NCBI RefSeq assembly: GCF_037076425.1 | Contig: NZ_AP028127.1 | Coordinates: forward strand, 1,146,001-1,210,000 | Direction of reading: 5' to 3' | Length of the DNA: 64,000 nt | DNA from: Turicibacter faecis | GTDB taxonomy: Bacteria; Bacillota_I; Bacilli_A; MOL361; Turicibacteraceae | Shown here: positions 35,698 to 44,327 of the stretch, in pieces | How the letters are laid out: each line of letters begins with the position of its first letter | Numbering within the stretch: the stretch's first letter is position 1 | The notes under the pieces: model-generated | What the model was told of the DNA's origin: nothing | Database searches by the model: none | The model's input: only the letters and a program-made list of their open reading frames with translations | Position numbers and translations under genes: made by a program

Positions 35698-35713
35698 ATA
35701 TATTATCGGTAGT
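35686..35713 (-). other. dif: dif, chromosome dimer resolution site (XerC/XerD)
   Basis: Read on the minus strand: XerC arm ACTACCGATAA, centre TATATA, XerD arm TTATGTTAACT. It matches the known Staphylococcus/Bacillus dif layout at about 25 of 28 positions as I recall that consensus. XerC and XerD recombine two such sites to resolve chromosome dimers at the division septum. The switch in dominant gene strand at this point supports its being the replication terminus. Confidence 0.9.
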
Positions 35714-36070
35714 TGTGTCTGTTTAAAATTAAACAGCGTCATATCAACGTTTATGAGTTCATCAAATCCGTTAAATTCGCCTTTTTTTATAAAAACCGTG
35801 GTCAAATTGGGGTCAAAACTCAAATATTTTAAAATGATTCTGCTCTTTTTTAAAACTAGATGGAGTCATTGGAATCACGCCTCTTACTTCGGTAATTTCG
35901 TAATAAAACGTGCGTAACCTGTTGCGTTTTTTATTCCCTTGAATGTGGTTCCCTTTATTTAATAATCCCTCCTTTTATTAAGTCGTGGGGAATTCCCTTT
36001 AAAGACTCCCTCTTAAACTTGTGGCATACAAAAAGGACCTCCATTTGAGATCCCAATAATCGATGATACA

Positions 36071-36559
36071 CTAATTCATAAAGCGGCCTTTTTCTTCCTT
36101 TTTTAATTCGCGCCCTTTGGACACTTCTGTTTTTACGATTTCCCACTCCACCTTCAACATTTTTTGGTATTCATCAAGCAGCTTGCGATAAGCAAAGTCT
36201 GATAAATCAGCTTCTGTTAAAACCGCCGTCGTCAGTTCATTCAAAAGAGTTAAAATCTTTCCATCCTGGGCCCAATTTAAATACAACTTTAAATACGCAT
36301 CCAACTCCACAACTTCCTCTTTAATCTGATGAAGTTGCCCCCTCGATGCTTTCTTATCAGAACTTAACATTCGACTATTTTTATATTGCTCAATAAGCGA
36401 ACAATACCTCGAAACAGCGCCCTTAATATCATGCATCCAGCGTAACTTCTCTTCCGTCATCCTCGCGCGAGATTGCGCCTCCTGATTCATTTCAAGATTA
36501 CATCTGACAATAATTAAAATTCCGAATAGTGCTAAAACAATGACTGCGATTTCTTCCAT
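36071..36559 (-). CDS. Membrane-anchored hypothetical protein (162 aa)
   Basis: GGGAGGG precedes the ATG at 36559. One N-terminal membrane helix (VIVLALFGILIIVRC) is followed by a charged, helical domain with KLRWMHDIKGAVSRYCSLIEQY, faintly like a histidine-kinase dimerisation helix with no kinase domain, and a lysine/glutamate-rich tail. Unknown function. It is the first gene right of dif. Confidence 0.65.
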   Translation of the reverse strand: MEEIAVIVLALFGILIIVRCNLEMNQEAQSRARMTEEKLRWMHDIKGAVSRYCSLIEQYKNSRMLSSDKKASRGQLHQIKEEVVELDAYLKLYLNWAQDGKILTLLNELTTAVLTEADLSDFAYRKLLDEYQKMLKVEWEIVKTEVSKGRELKKEEKGRFMN

Positions 36560-36842
36560 AACTAACCCTCCCTACTCAATAAATTATTCACGGCCCCCCC
36601 CATTTATGAACTAATTCGTTTAAAATTATCAGTTAACATGTCATTTCTCTATCACACCCTGCATATAGTAGAAAAGTCGGCATAACTGATTTTTTCACAC
36701 AAACGATGGGCACGAGTTGTCCATCTTTTTTTTTGAAGAAAATAAAGACCGTTTATTTAAATTCCGCTTCCTGATGTATGACTTAGGACTCTTTTAGGCA
36801 TACTGTAAGCATATGATTGTTGCTCAAGAGGAGGCACCTAAC

Positions 36843-37355
36843 ATGAAACGCAACGGTTTACTTTTAACGATGACCTTCCTATTACTTTGTGCCTGTCACC
36901 CCTTAACCCAGGATTCAATATCCCCTACTAATCCTACGCCGCGGCCTACTCAAATCCAACAAACAATCATTCAAATCATTGAACAACAGGAGTATGATAC
37001 CATCCATTGGATAAGCAAGGAAGATATTCAAAATTTTATCTCTCTCAACCCCTCATTCATTGAAGAGTGCTACTTATCGTATGGAACCGATGACTTAAAA
37101 ATGAGTGATCTTTTTATTATCAAACCGATTCATGGGAAGAAAAAAGCTGTCATTGACGCATATAAGATTCATCAACAATATCGGATGAATCAAAGTCTTC
37201 TCAATCAGGATGAGGCTAACTTTAATAAAGCCCAAAATGCCCTTATTTATGAACATGATGATTATTTAATTTTCCTTCTCTTGAATCACCCACTTCAGGC
37301 TCAAAAACAACTGAATGCCGTCCTTGACTTAAAAACAACTAAAAAATGTCAATGA
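36843..37355 (+). CDS. Lipoprotein, DUF4358-like
   Basis: 170 residues from the ATG at 36843 (GAGGAGG 8 bases upstream). A lipoprotein signal (TMTFLLLCACHP) has a plausible lipobox LCAC, then a Pro/Thr-rich linker. The remainder (IIEQQEYDTIHWISKED ... DLKMSDLFIIKPIHGKKKAVIDAY) resembles DUF4358 extracytoplasmic domains. Its function is unknown. One of only two + strand genes right of dif. Terminator overlaps the stop. Confidence 0.75.
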   Translation: MKRNGLLLTMTFLLLCACHPLTQDSISPTNPTPRPTQIQQTIIQIIEQQEYDTIHWISKEDIQNFISLNPSFIEECYLSYGTDDLKMSDLFIIKPIHGKKKAVIDAYKIHQQYRMNQSLLNQDEANFNKAQNALIYEHDDYLIFLLLNHPLQAQKQLNAVLDLKTTKKCQ

Positions 37356-37372
37356 ATTCATTGACATTTTTT
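37344..37372 (+). terminator. Bidirectional terminator between lipoprotein and GrpB genes
   Basis: AAATGTCAATGA / TCATTGACATTTTTT, perfect arms with A-run and T-run; overlaps the lipoprotein's last codons. Confidence 0.9.
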
Positions 37373-37937
37373 AACGAATTAAAATCCCTTCTTCCTTCGC
37401 CATTAACGTGTATTTAGTTACAAATTCGGATTTAGCTTCAGTATACGCATCCCGGTCGTTAGGATATTTCTTCCATAAAGTCAATTTCAGTTGTTCATAA
37501 GCGCTAGCAATTTCGGGATGTTGATTTAAATACGCACAAAAGTATCGTTCATCGTGATCCCCCAATCGACGCAAATGAAGATGAAAGACCTTTTCTGCGA
37601 ATCCTTCACTCGTGTACCCTTTGTTAAAGGAAATCCTTCCCGGCATTTTTGACATACACTGATATCCTGACGCAATCAATGTCTTTTCAACCTGCACGAG
37701 CGCCACATCATCGGCCACCTCTATTAAAAGATCAATAATGGGTTTAGCCCAAATGCCTGAAATGGCCGTGCTCCCAATATGGCTTATCCTCACCTCTTCG
37801 CTTAATGAAAGGAGTTTTTTTAAATAATGAGCTTCTTCTTCATACCAGTTAATCCAATGAGGTTGTGGCTCACTTAATTGAATGGGAAAGAGTTGCCATA
37901 ACTCTTCTAAGCTCATTTCTGATAAGTCTTTTTGCAT
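37371..37937 (-). CDS. GrpB family protein (UPF0157)
   Basis: 188 residues. GrpB/UPF0157 proteins have a nucleotidyltransferase-like fold; visible marks are HIGSTAISGIWAKPIIDLLIEV (about 56-77) and the conserved FHLHLRRLGDHDERYF. Biochemical function unknown; some are found fused to CoaE. It follows the TfoX-like gene by 16 bp, and the two are probably co-transcribed. Confidence 0.9.
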   Translation of the reverse strand: MQKDLSEMSLEELWQLFPIQLSEPQPHWINWYEEEAHYLKKLLSLSEEVRISHIGSTAISGIWAKPIIDLLIEVADDVALVQVEKTLIASGYQCMSKMPGRISFNKGYTSEGFAEKVFHLHLRRLGDHDERYFCAYLNQHPEIASAYEQLKLTLWKKYPNDRDAYTEAKSEFVTKYTLMAKEEGILIR

Positions 37938-37953
37938 GTTATTTCGTTCCTTT

Positions 37954-38277
37954 CTACGTTTTTTTCTTTTTAGGTTTGGGCAGAGGAATATCCGGATACA
38001 TCACCTCTAATAATCCCGCCACAAAGGATCGAGAATCAAGATGAGGAACGAGAAGCATCGGTTTTGCTCCAGCATAAGGAATCGTATATTCTGGTGTTTG
38101 AACATAATTAATGGCTGAGAGGATGGGTTTTACTAAAAATTGATTATTATAAATACCACCGACTAACTTTTGACGATAATAAATGAGATACTCTCCCATC
38201 ATCGCTCGACAGCGAATGTCTTCTAACTCAGATAATTGTTCTAACACATACTGAACATAAGATGGACTTGATGACAT
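37954..38277 (-). CDS. TfoX/Sxy N-terminal domain protein
   Basis: 107 residues: YVQYVLEQLSELEDIRCRAMMGEYLIYYRQKLVGGIYNNQFLVKP is the TfoX N-terminal domain, with a basic C-terminal tail (PLPKPKKKKT). In proteobacteria TfoX induces competence genes; stand-alone domains in Firmicutes have no known role. Upstream gene of a two-gene unit with grpB-like 37371-37937. Confidence 0.88.
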   Translation of the reverse strand: MSSSPSYVQYVLEQLSELEDIRCRAMMGEYLIYYRQKLVGGIYNNQFLVKPILSAINYVQTPEYTIPYAGAKPMLLVPHLDSRSFVAGLLEVMYPDIPLPKPKKKKT

Positions 38278-38460
38278 AATTAAAGACCTCCCTACTCGAT
38301 GGACTAAAGCAACGATTCATTCAAGATATAAAAATGAAAAGTTGACCTCTATTTAATATAGAAAAACTGTTTATTTTTATACAAACAGCGTCCATGCCGT
38401 ATAGTTTTGTGCCCGCCGGTTATGCTAGTTAATGAAAATTAAGCAGGATAGGTGATAAAA

Positions 38461-38907
38461 ATGGAAAATAACAAGGCAATTCTTAAAGAGTTAAATAAAT
38501 TTTTAAAAGGAATTAAAATGGGGACCGAGACATTTAAAAAATATGAAGAAAAGGCTCAGGATGGAAAACTAAAACACCAGTTAAGTCATATCCTTTCGAT
38601 TTTTCATTCACACGATCAAAAAATTTCTACCGCCGTTTTAGAATTGGGCGGAAAAGTCCACGACTCGTTAGGCATTGAAGGTGAAATGGCCCTGATGTTT
38701 GAAAAATTAAAAGAGGTCTTTGTAGATACTGATAAAGAAATCCTTGAACATGCCGTTAAAGCGATCGATATGGGAAGTAAAAATAGTGAGAAGTCATTAA
38801 AAGCGTTAAAAGAATTAACGCCTCCAACTCAGGTGACTGAAGGAATGACCGAAATTGTAAATGATTACAAAACAACACTAAAAACACTCGAACACTTTAA
38901 ATTTTAA
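38461..38907 (+). CDS. DUF2383-like four-helix-bundle protein
   Basis: 148 residues from ATG 38461 (AGGATAGG upstream; a GTG three codons earlier is alternative). All-helical with ferritin-like spacing: ILKELNKFLKGIKMGTETFK, then LKHQLSHILSIFHSHDQKIS and DTDKEILEHAVKAIDMGSK. This matches DUF2383/PA2169-type proteins, whose function is unknown. Monocistronic, terminator follows. Confidence 0.72.
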   Translation: MENNKAILKELNKFLKGIKMGTETFKKYEEKAQDGKLKHQLSHILSIFHSHDQKISTAVLELGGKVHDSLGIEGEMALMFEKLKEVFVDTDKEILEHAVKAIDMGSKNSEKSLKALKELTPPTQVTEGMTEIVNDYKTTLKTLEHFKF

Positions 38908-38914
38908 CACCATG

Positions 38915-38951
38915 AAAAAAAGCAGAGGACATCACTCCCGCTGCTTTTTTC
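38915..38951 (+). terminator. Bidirectional terminator
   Basis: AAAAAAAGCAG ... CTGCTTTTTT between the convergent DUF2383-like and GshF-like genes. Confidence 0.8.
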
Positions 38952-38961
38952 GTTTAATTCC

Positions 38962-40860
38962 TTACGACGTAAATTCTAATAGTTTCAAAATATGTTGGGC
39001 GATATTCCGCTCCACCCCAATCGAAGGATAGGAATGAATATGGATAGCCGGATTGAAGTTCAGTTCAATAATCGCATAAGGGGATTCCTCATCGCCCTCA
39101 CGTTCAATCATCATATCGACCCCACAAATTTTCGCACCGACCACTTGGGCGGCCGCAACAGCAATTTCTTTAAATCGTTGAGGCATGACATCTGTAAAAT
39201 CGATACTATCTCCACCCGTACTAATGTTAGAATTTTTCCGCAAATAAACAGTCTCACCTTCTGCCGGAATATCCTGAACCGTTCGATGACTTTGACTTAG
39301 GAAAAGCTCAACTTGTTCATCTAATTTAATTTTTTCAAGTGGCGTTTTATACCCTTGTCCGCGTAAAGGATTCTCATTCTTTTTCGCCACCAATTCAGCA
39401 ATGGTATGAATTCCATCTCCGATAACATTGGCTGGGACACGGTGTAGGACACCTACCACTTGATCATCAATCACAAGAAAACGATATTCTTTACCAGGAA
39501 TAAATTCTTCAACCAGAACCGTCTGATCATGAGAAAACGCTAACTGTAATGCCTTTTTAAGAGCTTCCTCTGTAGCCCCCGTTTGAAAAATGCTAATTCC
39601 AAGTCCGAAGTTCGTCGATTTCGGTTTAATCACAAGTGGATGCCCGCTAAACGTTCCAATCGATTGATAGGCATCTTGCAAGTGATGAAACTCACTTCCT
39701 TTGGGAACGCGAATCGCCCCTTGTTCCAAAATTTTTTTTGTGACTAATTTATTTTCCATCATTAAGACAGAGACATAATTATCCTTTGATGTCTTAGTCG
39801 CCTGTTTCACATATTCCATTCGCTCTCCCTGTCCAAGAGAAATAAAATTTTCAGAGGCATCTAAAACATCCACGCAAATTCCTTGCTTGATTGCTTCCTT
39901 CATTAAAATTTGTGTCGATAACTCAAGATCTTCATACCCTAACAATCGAAATCGGCCATCGTTCGCCTGTTGCTTATACTCCCGCGCTAACGAAAGTGGT
40001 GCTTCGACCCCGCCCATTTGTTGTTTGCGTTTACGCATGGAATAGGCCCACGTAAAGGGATAACTTAACGCGCGTTGTTTGATAAGTAAGAATTCGTTTT
40101 CCCCTTGGAGTGAGAGTTTTTTGTTTAACTGCTCCATTTCATTGAAGATGGCTAACGTCCACTCCCGTTGACTAATCGTATGCCCTTGGCGTTTTAATGG
40201 CGTATTGTAATCGAGTCGTTTAGACACCCGCTCTTGATTTTGTTCTCCTTCTTCCCCCCATGATTCATCGATTTCCTGAGTTAAAAGGTAAATCATAAAT
40301 AGATGAAGGAAACGAAGATCCCCTTGTGAAATCCCACACGGATCAAAAGGATTTGCTTGTAACTGCTTAATCGTTAAAGATGGCCCTTCCCCTTGAGCGA
40401 TTTCAATCGTTGAACGAAAGAGAGCCGTCAAAAACCAGCGATAATACCTGGCGCGCTGAGTCATCTGCTGATAAAAACCGTGTTCCTCTAATGACCCCTT
40501 CATCAAATGATGTAACGGTTTCGCATAAGAATAATGATACGAAAGTATGCCCTCTTCTCCTTGTTGCAACGTAAGTGGCTGCCAGAAGTATCTATGATGA
40601 GGTAACTCTAATAATAATAAATGATGCAAATTAAGTAAAAACGCGTAGCTTGCCTGTGTCCCTAAAAGGGCAGGTGTTTGGAGGATGATTCCCCCATCCT
40701 TTGGATCCATTTTAAAATAAGGATGCTTGGTGTGAAGAAATGAGCAGGTTGCCTCAACAGGTTCCCCGTTTTCATTCACAACATATCCCTTTCGCGTCAA
40801 TTGAATGATCGGTGTCATGTCGATGGTCGGATTGATCATCTGAAGTCGTATCTTTTCCAC
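38962..40860 (-). CDS. GshF-like ATP-grasp protein with a reduced glutamate-cysteine ligase domain
   Basis: 632 residues from GTG 40860 (AAGGAGG about 10 bases before). The C-terminal ATP-grasp domain (about 375-632) resembles the glutathione-synthetase half of bifunctional GshF: HPLVIKPKSTNFGLGISIF, VLVEEFIPGKEYRFLVI and GVDMMIEREGDEESPYAIIELNFNP. The N-terminal part retains GshA-like traces (HPYFKMDPKDGGIILQTPAL) but lacks the usual GIERE start and is about 120 residues shorter than normal, so ligase activity is doubtful. It overlaps the MATE gene upstream by 89 bases. A thiol or amino-acid ligase function is inferred. Confidence 0.7.
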   Translation of the reverse strand: MEKIRLQMINPTIDMTPIIQLTRKGYVVNENGEPVEATCSFLHTKHPYFKMDPKDGGIILQTPALLGTQASYAFLLNLHHLLLLELPHHRYFWQPLTLQQGEEGILSYHYSYAKPLHHLMKGSLEEHGFYQQMTQRARYYRWFLTALFRSTIEIAQGEGPSLTIKQLQANPFDPCGISQGDLRFLHLFMIYLLTQEIDESWGEEGEQNQERVSKRLDYNTPLKRQGHTISQREWTLAIFNEMEQLNKKLSLQGENEFLLIKQRALSYPFTWAYSMRKRKQQMGGVEAPLSLAREYKQQANDGRFRLLGYEDLELSTQILMKEAIKQGICVDVLDASENFISLGQGERMEYVKQATKTSKDNYVSVLMMENKLVTKKILEQGAIRVPKGSEFHHLQDAYQSIGTFSGHPLVIKPKSTNFGLGISIFQTGATEEALKKALQLAFSHDQTVLVEEFIPGKEYRFLVIDDQVVGVLHRVPANVIGDGIHTIAELVAKKNENPLRGQGYKTPLEKIKLDEQVELFLSQSHRTVQDIPAEGETVYLRKNSNISTGGDSIDFTDVMPQRFKEIAVAAAQVVGAKICGVDMMIEREGDEESPYAIIELNFNPAIHIHSYPSIGVERNIAQHILKLLEFTS

Positions 40861-42172
40861 TTAACAATCGCCTCCTTACGATTCGTCGGTATAAATAATA
40901 GGACATACATCCCTTTAATAGACTTGATATTGCAATTGATAACCAAATGCCAGTGACTCCAAAGGGTTTCATGAGTAACAGGGCAAGTGGAATTCGAAGA
41001 CAGGTAAATATAATGCTGATCAGTGCAGGAATGTTCGGACGCTTAATTCCTGTAAAGAAACCGTTTAATACCATTTCAATGGCACTGAAAAGTTGTGAAC
41101 AAGCAATGACTTGTAGATAGTGACACGTCATCCTAATGGGGTGTTCCTCTTGAATAAAAAGTAACGTCAAGGGGCGCGGAATCAGGATAAACAGTAGCGA
41201 TGCCACAGCGGCATACCCTACGGCAAGCCCTAATGCATAGTTAACTCCAATTCGGATACGGTCGTTTTGTTTTGCCCCGTGATTTTGTCCAACAAAGCTT
41301 GCAATCGCACCATTAATACCTCCAATAACCATAAACACAATGGATTCTAGTTGGAGACCAATTTTTTGCGCAGCAATCGCCTCTTGTCCGAATATCGCGA
41401 TGCATTTGGCAAGCACAATATTAACAAATGTAAATAATATGCGCTGTAATGCCATCGGAAACCCAAGTCTTACGATGTCCCATGCCGCTTTTCGCTCAAA
41501 CCCAATCGAGGGTTGAAAGCGAAATAGCGGACGGAAACGGCTATAAAAAAGAAGCGTCATGACTCCATTAGCTATTAGCGAGGCCCACGCGGCACCGCTC
41601 ACCCCTTGCCCACATCCGTAAATTAAAATCGGATCTAACGTGAGATTTAATAAGATTCCAATTAAGTTAATTTTCAAAACTTCTTGATTATTTCCATGAG
41701 CATTGAGTAGACGGGCGTATAATAAATTAAAGAAGTTAAAAAAGAGCATCGGGGCACTAATTAAGAGATAATGAGTCGCCCCTTGCGAAACGCCCGCATG
41801 GTTTAAATCTAAAAACCCAATCAGTCGCTTGGCACTGAGTGTAAGGAAAAGCGCATAAAGCGCCCCCACTATTAAGTTAATGAGCGTTCCAGCGTTTATA
41901 TAACTTTTAATTTTTATTTTATTCTTTTCTCCGATAGCATGAGCCACGCTAATCCCCGTTCCAATCACGACAAAGGATTGAATCGCATAGCCAAGACCAA
42001 TGAAAAAGGTTGATGATCCTACACTTGCAACGGCCTCACTTCCAAGGCGCCCCACCCATAGCATATCTACTAATTGATAGGTAAACTGTAGAAGTGAGCT
42101 CCCGATAATGGGAAGAGCTAGCGTCAATAGGAGGGTAGAAACCCTCCCTTGTGTCATGTCTATTTTTTTCAT
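40772..42172 (-). CDS. MATE-family efflux transporter (third copy)
   Basis: 466 residues from the ATG at 42172 (AAAGGAGGAG upstream, rather than the upstream frame that overlaps the reductase gene). It has 12 membrane segments; LPIIGSSLLQFTYQLVDMLWVGRLG is the standard N-terminus. The hydrophilic C-terminal tail rich in Asp and His (TSDDQSDHRHDTDHS) is unusual and is encoded by DNA overlapping the next gene by 89 bp. It starts 2 bp after the CoA-reductase stop, so it belongs to the same operon. Confidence 0.92.
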   Translation of the reverse strand: MKKIDMTQGRVSTLLLTLALPIIGSSLLQFTYQLVDMLWVGRLGSEAVASVGSSTFFIGLGYAIQSFVVIGTGISVAHAIGEKNKIKIKSYINAGTLINLIVGALYALFLTLSAKRLIGFLDLNHAGVSQGATHYLLISAPMLFFNFFNLLYARLLNAHGNNQEVLKINLIGILLNLTLDPILIYGCGQGVSGAAWASLIANGVMTLLFYSRFRPLFRFQPSIGFERKAAWDIVRLGFPMALQRILFTFVNIVLAKCIAIFGQEAIAAQKIGLQLESIVFMVIGGINGAIASFVGQNHGAKQNDRIRIGVNYALGLAVGYAAVASLLFILIPRPLTLLFIQEEHPIRMTCHYLQVIACSQLFSAIEMVLNGFFTGIKRPNIPALISIIFTCLRIPLALLLMKPFGVTGIWLSIAISSLLKGCMSYYLYRRIVRRRLLSGKDTTSDDQSDHRHDTDHSIDAKGICCE

Positions 42173-42173
42173 G

Positions 42174-43844
42174 CTACTCCTCCTTTTTTTGCTGACTAGC
42201 TCGGTGAGGAGCCTGCGTTTTTTGGTAACATTTTTGTCCCCCTGACAGGTTATAAACGCATTTGAATCCATGATTAATTAAAATATTTTGGGCGGCATTT
42301 CCAGTCACACCTTTATTACAATACGTCACGACAGGTTGTTGTGGATTCAGTGTCTTTAACTGATCACGAAGCTCACTTTGAGCGAGGTGGCGCGCCTGAG
42401 GAAGATGATTTTTTTCATATTGCGCTCGAACTCGCGTATCAATGACCTGAATTTCTTCCCCCTGTTGCAATCGTTGATGAAGTTCCGTCGGAGTCATCAG
42501 AGGACGACCGTGATTTAGAGCATTGTCTAGTGCCATTCCAACGTAATGGACAGGATCTTTTGTTGTTGCAACTTGCGGAGCATAAGCTAAATCCAGGTGG
42601 AAGAGTTCGTCGACTGTCGCTCCATAGGTGATCAATGTAGCAAAGACATCAATACGTTTATCCACCCCATCGTATCCAATCGCCTGAACACCGAGCAATT
42701 TTTGCGTTTTTTTATCGGCAATCGCTTTAATCATTAGCTCCTTTCCTTTAAAATAAAGAGCTTTATCCGGCTTAATGGTATGGCAGATTTCAAGGTCAAA
42801 CCCGGCCTGTCTCGCCTCGTCTTCTGAAAGTCCCGTTCGTGCAACTGTTAAATCAAACACGCTCACAAGGCTCGTGCCAAGACTTCCCTGATAACTCAGC
42901 GTTCCCCCAGTCACAACATCTCCCGCGATTCTTCCCGTCTTGTTCGCTGTTGACCCGAGCGGATGGTACATCGGTTGTTGCGTTAATCGCGAAAACGTTT
43001 CAATGCAATCACCGCAGGCGTAAATAGCTTCCTGACTCGTTTTCATCGTTGAATCGACTTTAATGGCCCCAGTTGTTCCCAGTTCAATGCCTGCTTTTTT
43101 TGCTAAGGTCACATTCGGACGAACCCCCGTGGCCAAAAGAACAAGGTCGGCTGATAAAGAGGTACCATCTTGCAACACCACGTGATCTTGTAAAATTTCT
43201 TGAATCGTTGTTTGTTTTAAAAGATTCACGCCCTTTTCCAAAAGTAAATGTTCAAAATAATGCGCCATATCCGGATCAAGTCCGATCGACAACTGTTGAT
43301 TTTTTTCAACCAATGTGACAGAGAGCCCCGCTGAAATAAGTCCTTCTAACATTTCTAACCCGATAAACCCACTCCCTACAATGACAGCCGTTTTAGGATG
43401 ATAGGACATTAAGTGTTGTTTAATCGTTAAAGCATCCTGTGCGCTTTTTAACGCATAGACATGCGATTGCTCCATTCCTTTAATAAGTGGAAAAGACGGC
43501 GTCGCTCCTGTCGCTAAAATAAGTGCGTCATAACGATCCGTAAACTGACGATTTGTTTTTAAGTCTTTGACCTGAATTTCTTTTTTTTCAGGGTCAATTG
43601 CAAGAACTTCATGAGCTGTTTTAATTTCTACAGCATAGCGTTCCTTGAAAAAGGTGACATCCCGTGGTGTTAAGGTTTGAAAAGAATCAATATTTCCTCC
43701 TATATAATAAGGAAGACCACAACTCGAATAGGAGATAAGCTCTCCTTTTTCATAAACGCTAATCTCAGCCTGCTCGTTATTTCTTCTTGCTTTTGCTAAC
43801 GCAGACGTTCCCGCTGCTACGGCCCCAATTACAATAATTTTCAT
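42174..43844 (-). CDS. CoA-disulfide reductase-like flavoprotein with rhodanese domain
   Basis: 556 residues. FAD/NAD(P)-binding domains start IVIGAVAAGTSALAKARR; the active-site Cys lies in SYSSCGLPYYIGG (about residue 43), as in CoADR/Npsr enzymes using a single Cys. NAD(P) site VIVGSGFIGLEM. A C-terminal rhodanese domain (about 455-545) has its Cys in VTYCNKGVTGNAA. Such CoADR-RHD enzymes reduce CoA disulfide, persulfide or polysulfide. It starts 3 bp after the ArsR gene stop. The operon implies thiol or sulfane-sulfur stress handling. Confidence 0.9.
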   Translation of the reverse strand: MKIIVIGAVAAGTSALAKARRNNEQAEISVYEKGELISYSSCGLPYYIGGNIDSFQTLTPRDVTFFKERYAVEIKTAHEVLAIDPEKKEIQVKDLKTNRQFTDRYDALILATGATPSFPLIKGMEQSHVYALKSAQDALTIKQHLMSYHPKTAVIVGSGFIGLEMLEGLISAGLSVTLVEKNQQLSIGLDPDMAHYFEHLLLEKGVNLLKQTTIQEILQDHVVLQDGTSLSADLVLLATGVRPNVTLAKKAGIELGTTGAIKVDSTMKTSQEAIYACGDCIETFSRLTQQPMYHPLGSTANKTGRIAGDVVTGGTLSYQGSLGTSLVSVFDLTVARTGLSEDEARQAGFDLEICHTIKPDKALYFKGKELMIKAIADKKTQKLLGVQAIGYDGVDKRIDVFATLITYGATVDELFHLDLAYAPQVATTKDPVHYVGMALDNALNHGRPLMTPTELHQRLQQGEEIQVIDTRVRAQYEKNHLPQARHLAQSELRDQLKTLNPQQPVVTYCNKGVTGNAAQNILINHGFKCVYNLSGGQKCYQKTQAPHRASQQKKEE

Positions 43845-43847
43845 TTG

Positions 43848-44141
43848 TTAACTTTCCTTTCCTTCTTCTGTTATTGAAAGCAGTTGACTTAATTGTCTTA
43901 AAAGTTCCTTTTTACCTGCCTCGTTCATTCGATAATAATTCCAAGTCCCCACTTTTCTTGATTGAACAAGACCACAACTAACCAGGATCTTCATGTGATG
44001 AGATAACGTCGGCTGTGAAATTTGAAAAAATTCTAATAACTCACACGCACACCGTTCCCGTTGTACTAATAGGCCTATAATCTTTAGCCGATTCGTATCC
44101 GATAATGCCTTAAAACACTGGGCTGCCTCTTCCTCCTTCAC
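43848..44141 (-). CDS. ArsR/SmtB-family repressor
   Basis: 97 residues from GTG 44141 (AAGGAGGG upstream). Winged helix-turn-helix: ALSDTNRLKIIGLLVQRERC, then ELLEFFQISQPTLSHHMKIL. A Cys pair at ERCACELLE in alpha-3 is where metal-, metalloid- or persulfide-sensing members bind, so a redox/sulfur or As/Cd signal is possible. First gene of the operon with the CoA-disulfide reductase, MATE and GshF-like genes. A perfect palindrome upstream is a candidate operator. Confidence 0.9.
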   Translation of the reverse strand: MKEEEAAQCFKALSDTNRLKIIGLLVQRERCACELLEFFQISQPTLSHHMKILVSCGLVQSRKVGTWNYYRMNEAGKKELLRQLSQLLSITEEGKES

Positions 44142-44249
44142 TCTATCCCTCCTTCTTGAATCCTTAACTCAAGAGCAAATGCTCATTGCTATTTTTATTC
44201 ATTGATCAATCAACCATTTTTTAAAGCCTAAGCTAATCGATTAAATCCA

Positions 44250-44275
44250 TATATATAGATAATTATCTATATATA
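44250..44275. promoter_or_regulatory. 26-bp perfect palindrome upstream of the ArsR operon
   Basis: The half-site TATATATAGATAA is followed by its exact complement. It lies about 109 bp before the arsR-like start. ArsR/SmtB operators are AT-rich dyads of this size, so I infer repressor binding. The promoter boxes themselves are not clear in this AT-rich stretch. Confidence 0.6.
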
Positions 44276-44290
44276 CACGTCAAAAAGCAA

Positions 44291-44318
44291 CAAAAAAAGC
44301 AGATGATTTATCATCTGC
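44291..44318 (-). terminator. Terminator of the small 65-aa gene
   Basis: On the minus strand GCAGATGAT-AA-ATCATCTGC followed by TTTTTTT. Confidence 0.9.
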
Positions 44319-44327
44319 CTCCTATTT

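Larger units (their letters stand above)
35316..36070. other. Intergenic terminus region holding dif
   Basis: About 750 bp without a gene I can support. It contains the dif site, the inverted dif-like site and their shared hairpin, plus a small 8-bp dyad CTGTTTAA/TTAAACAG at 35719-35736. A 63-codon minus frame at 35955-36146 overlaps the next gene and is not convincing. Confidence 0.7.

Noticed and set aside
35955-36146. 63-codon minus frame near dif
   Set aside because: It overlaps the 3' end of the 162-aa gene in another frame and has no start signal.
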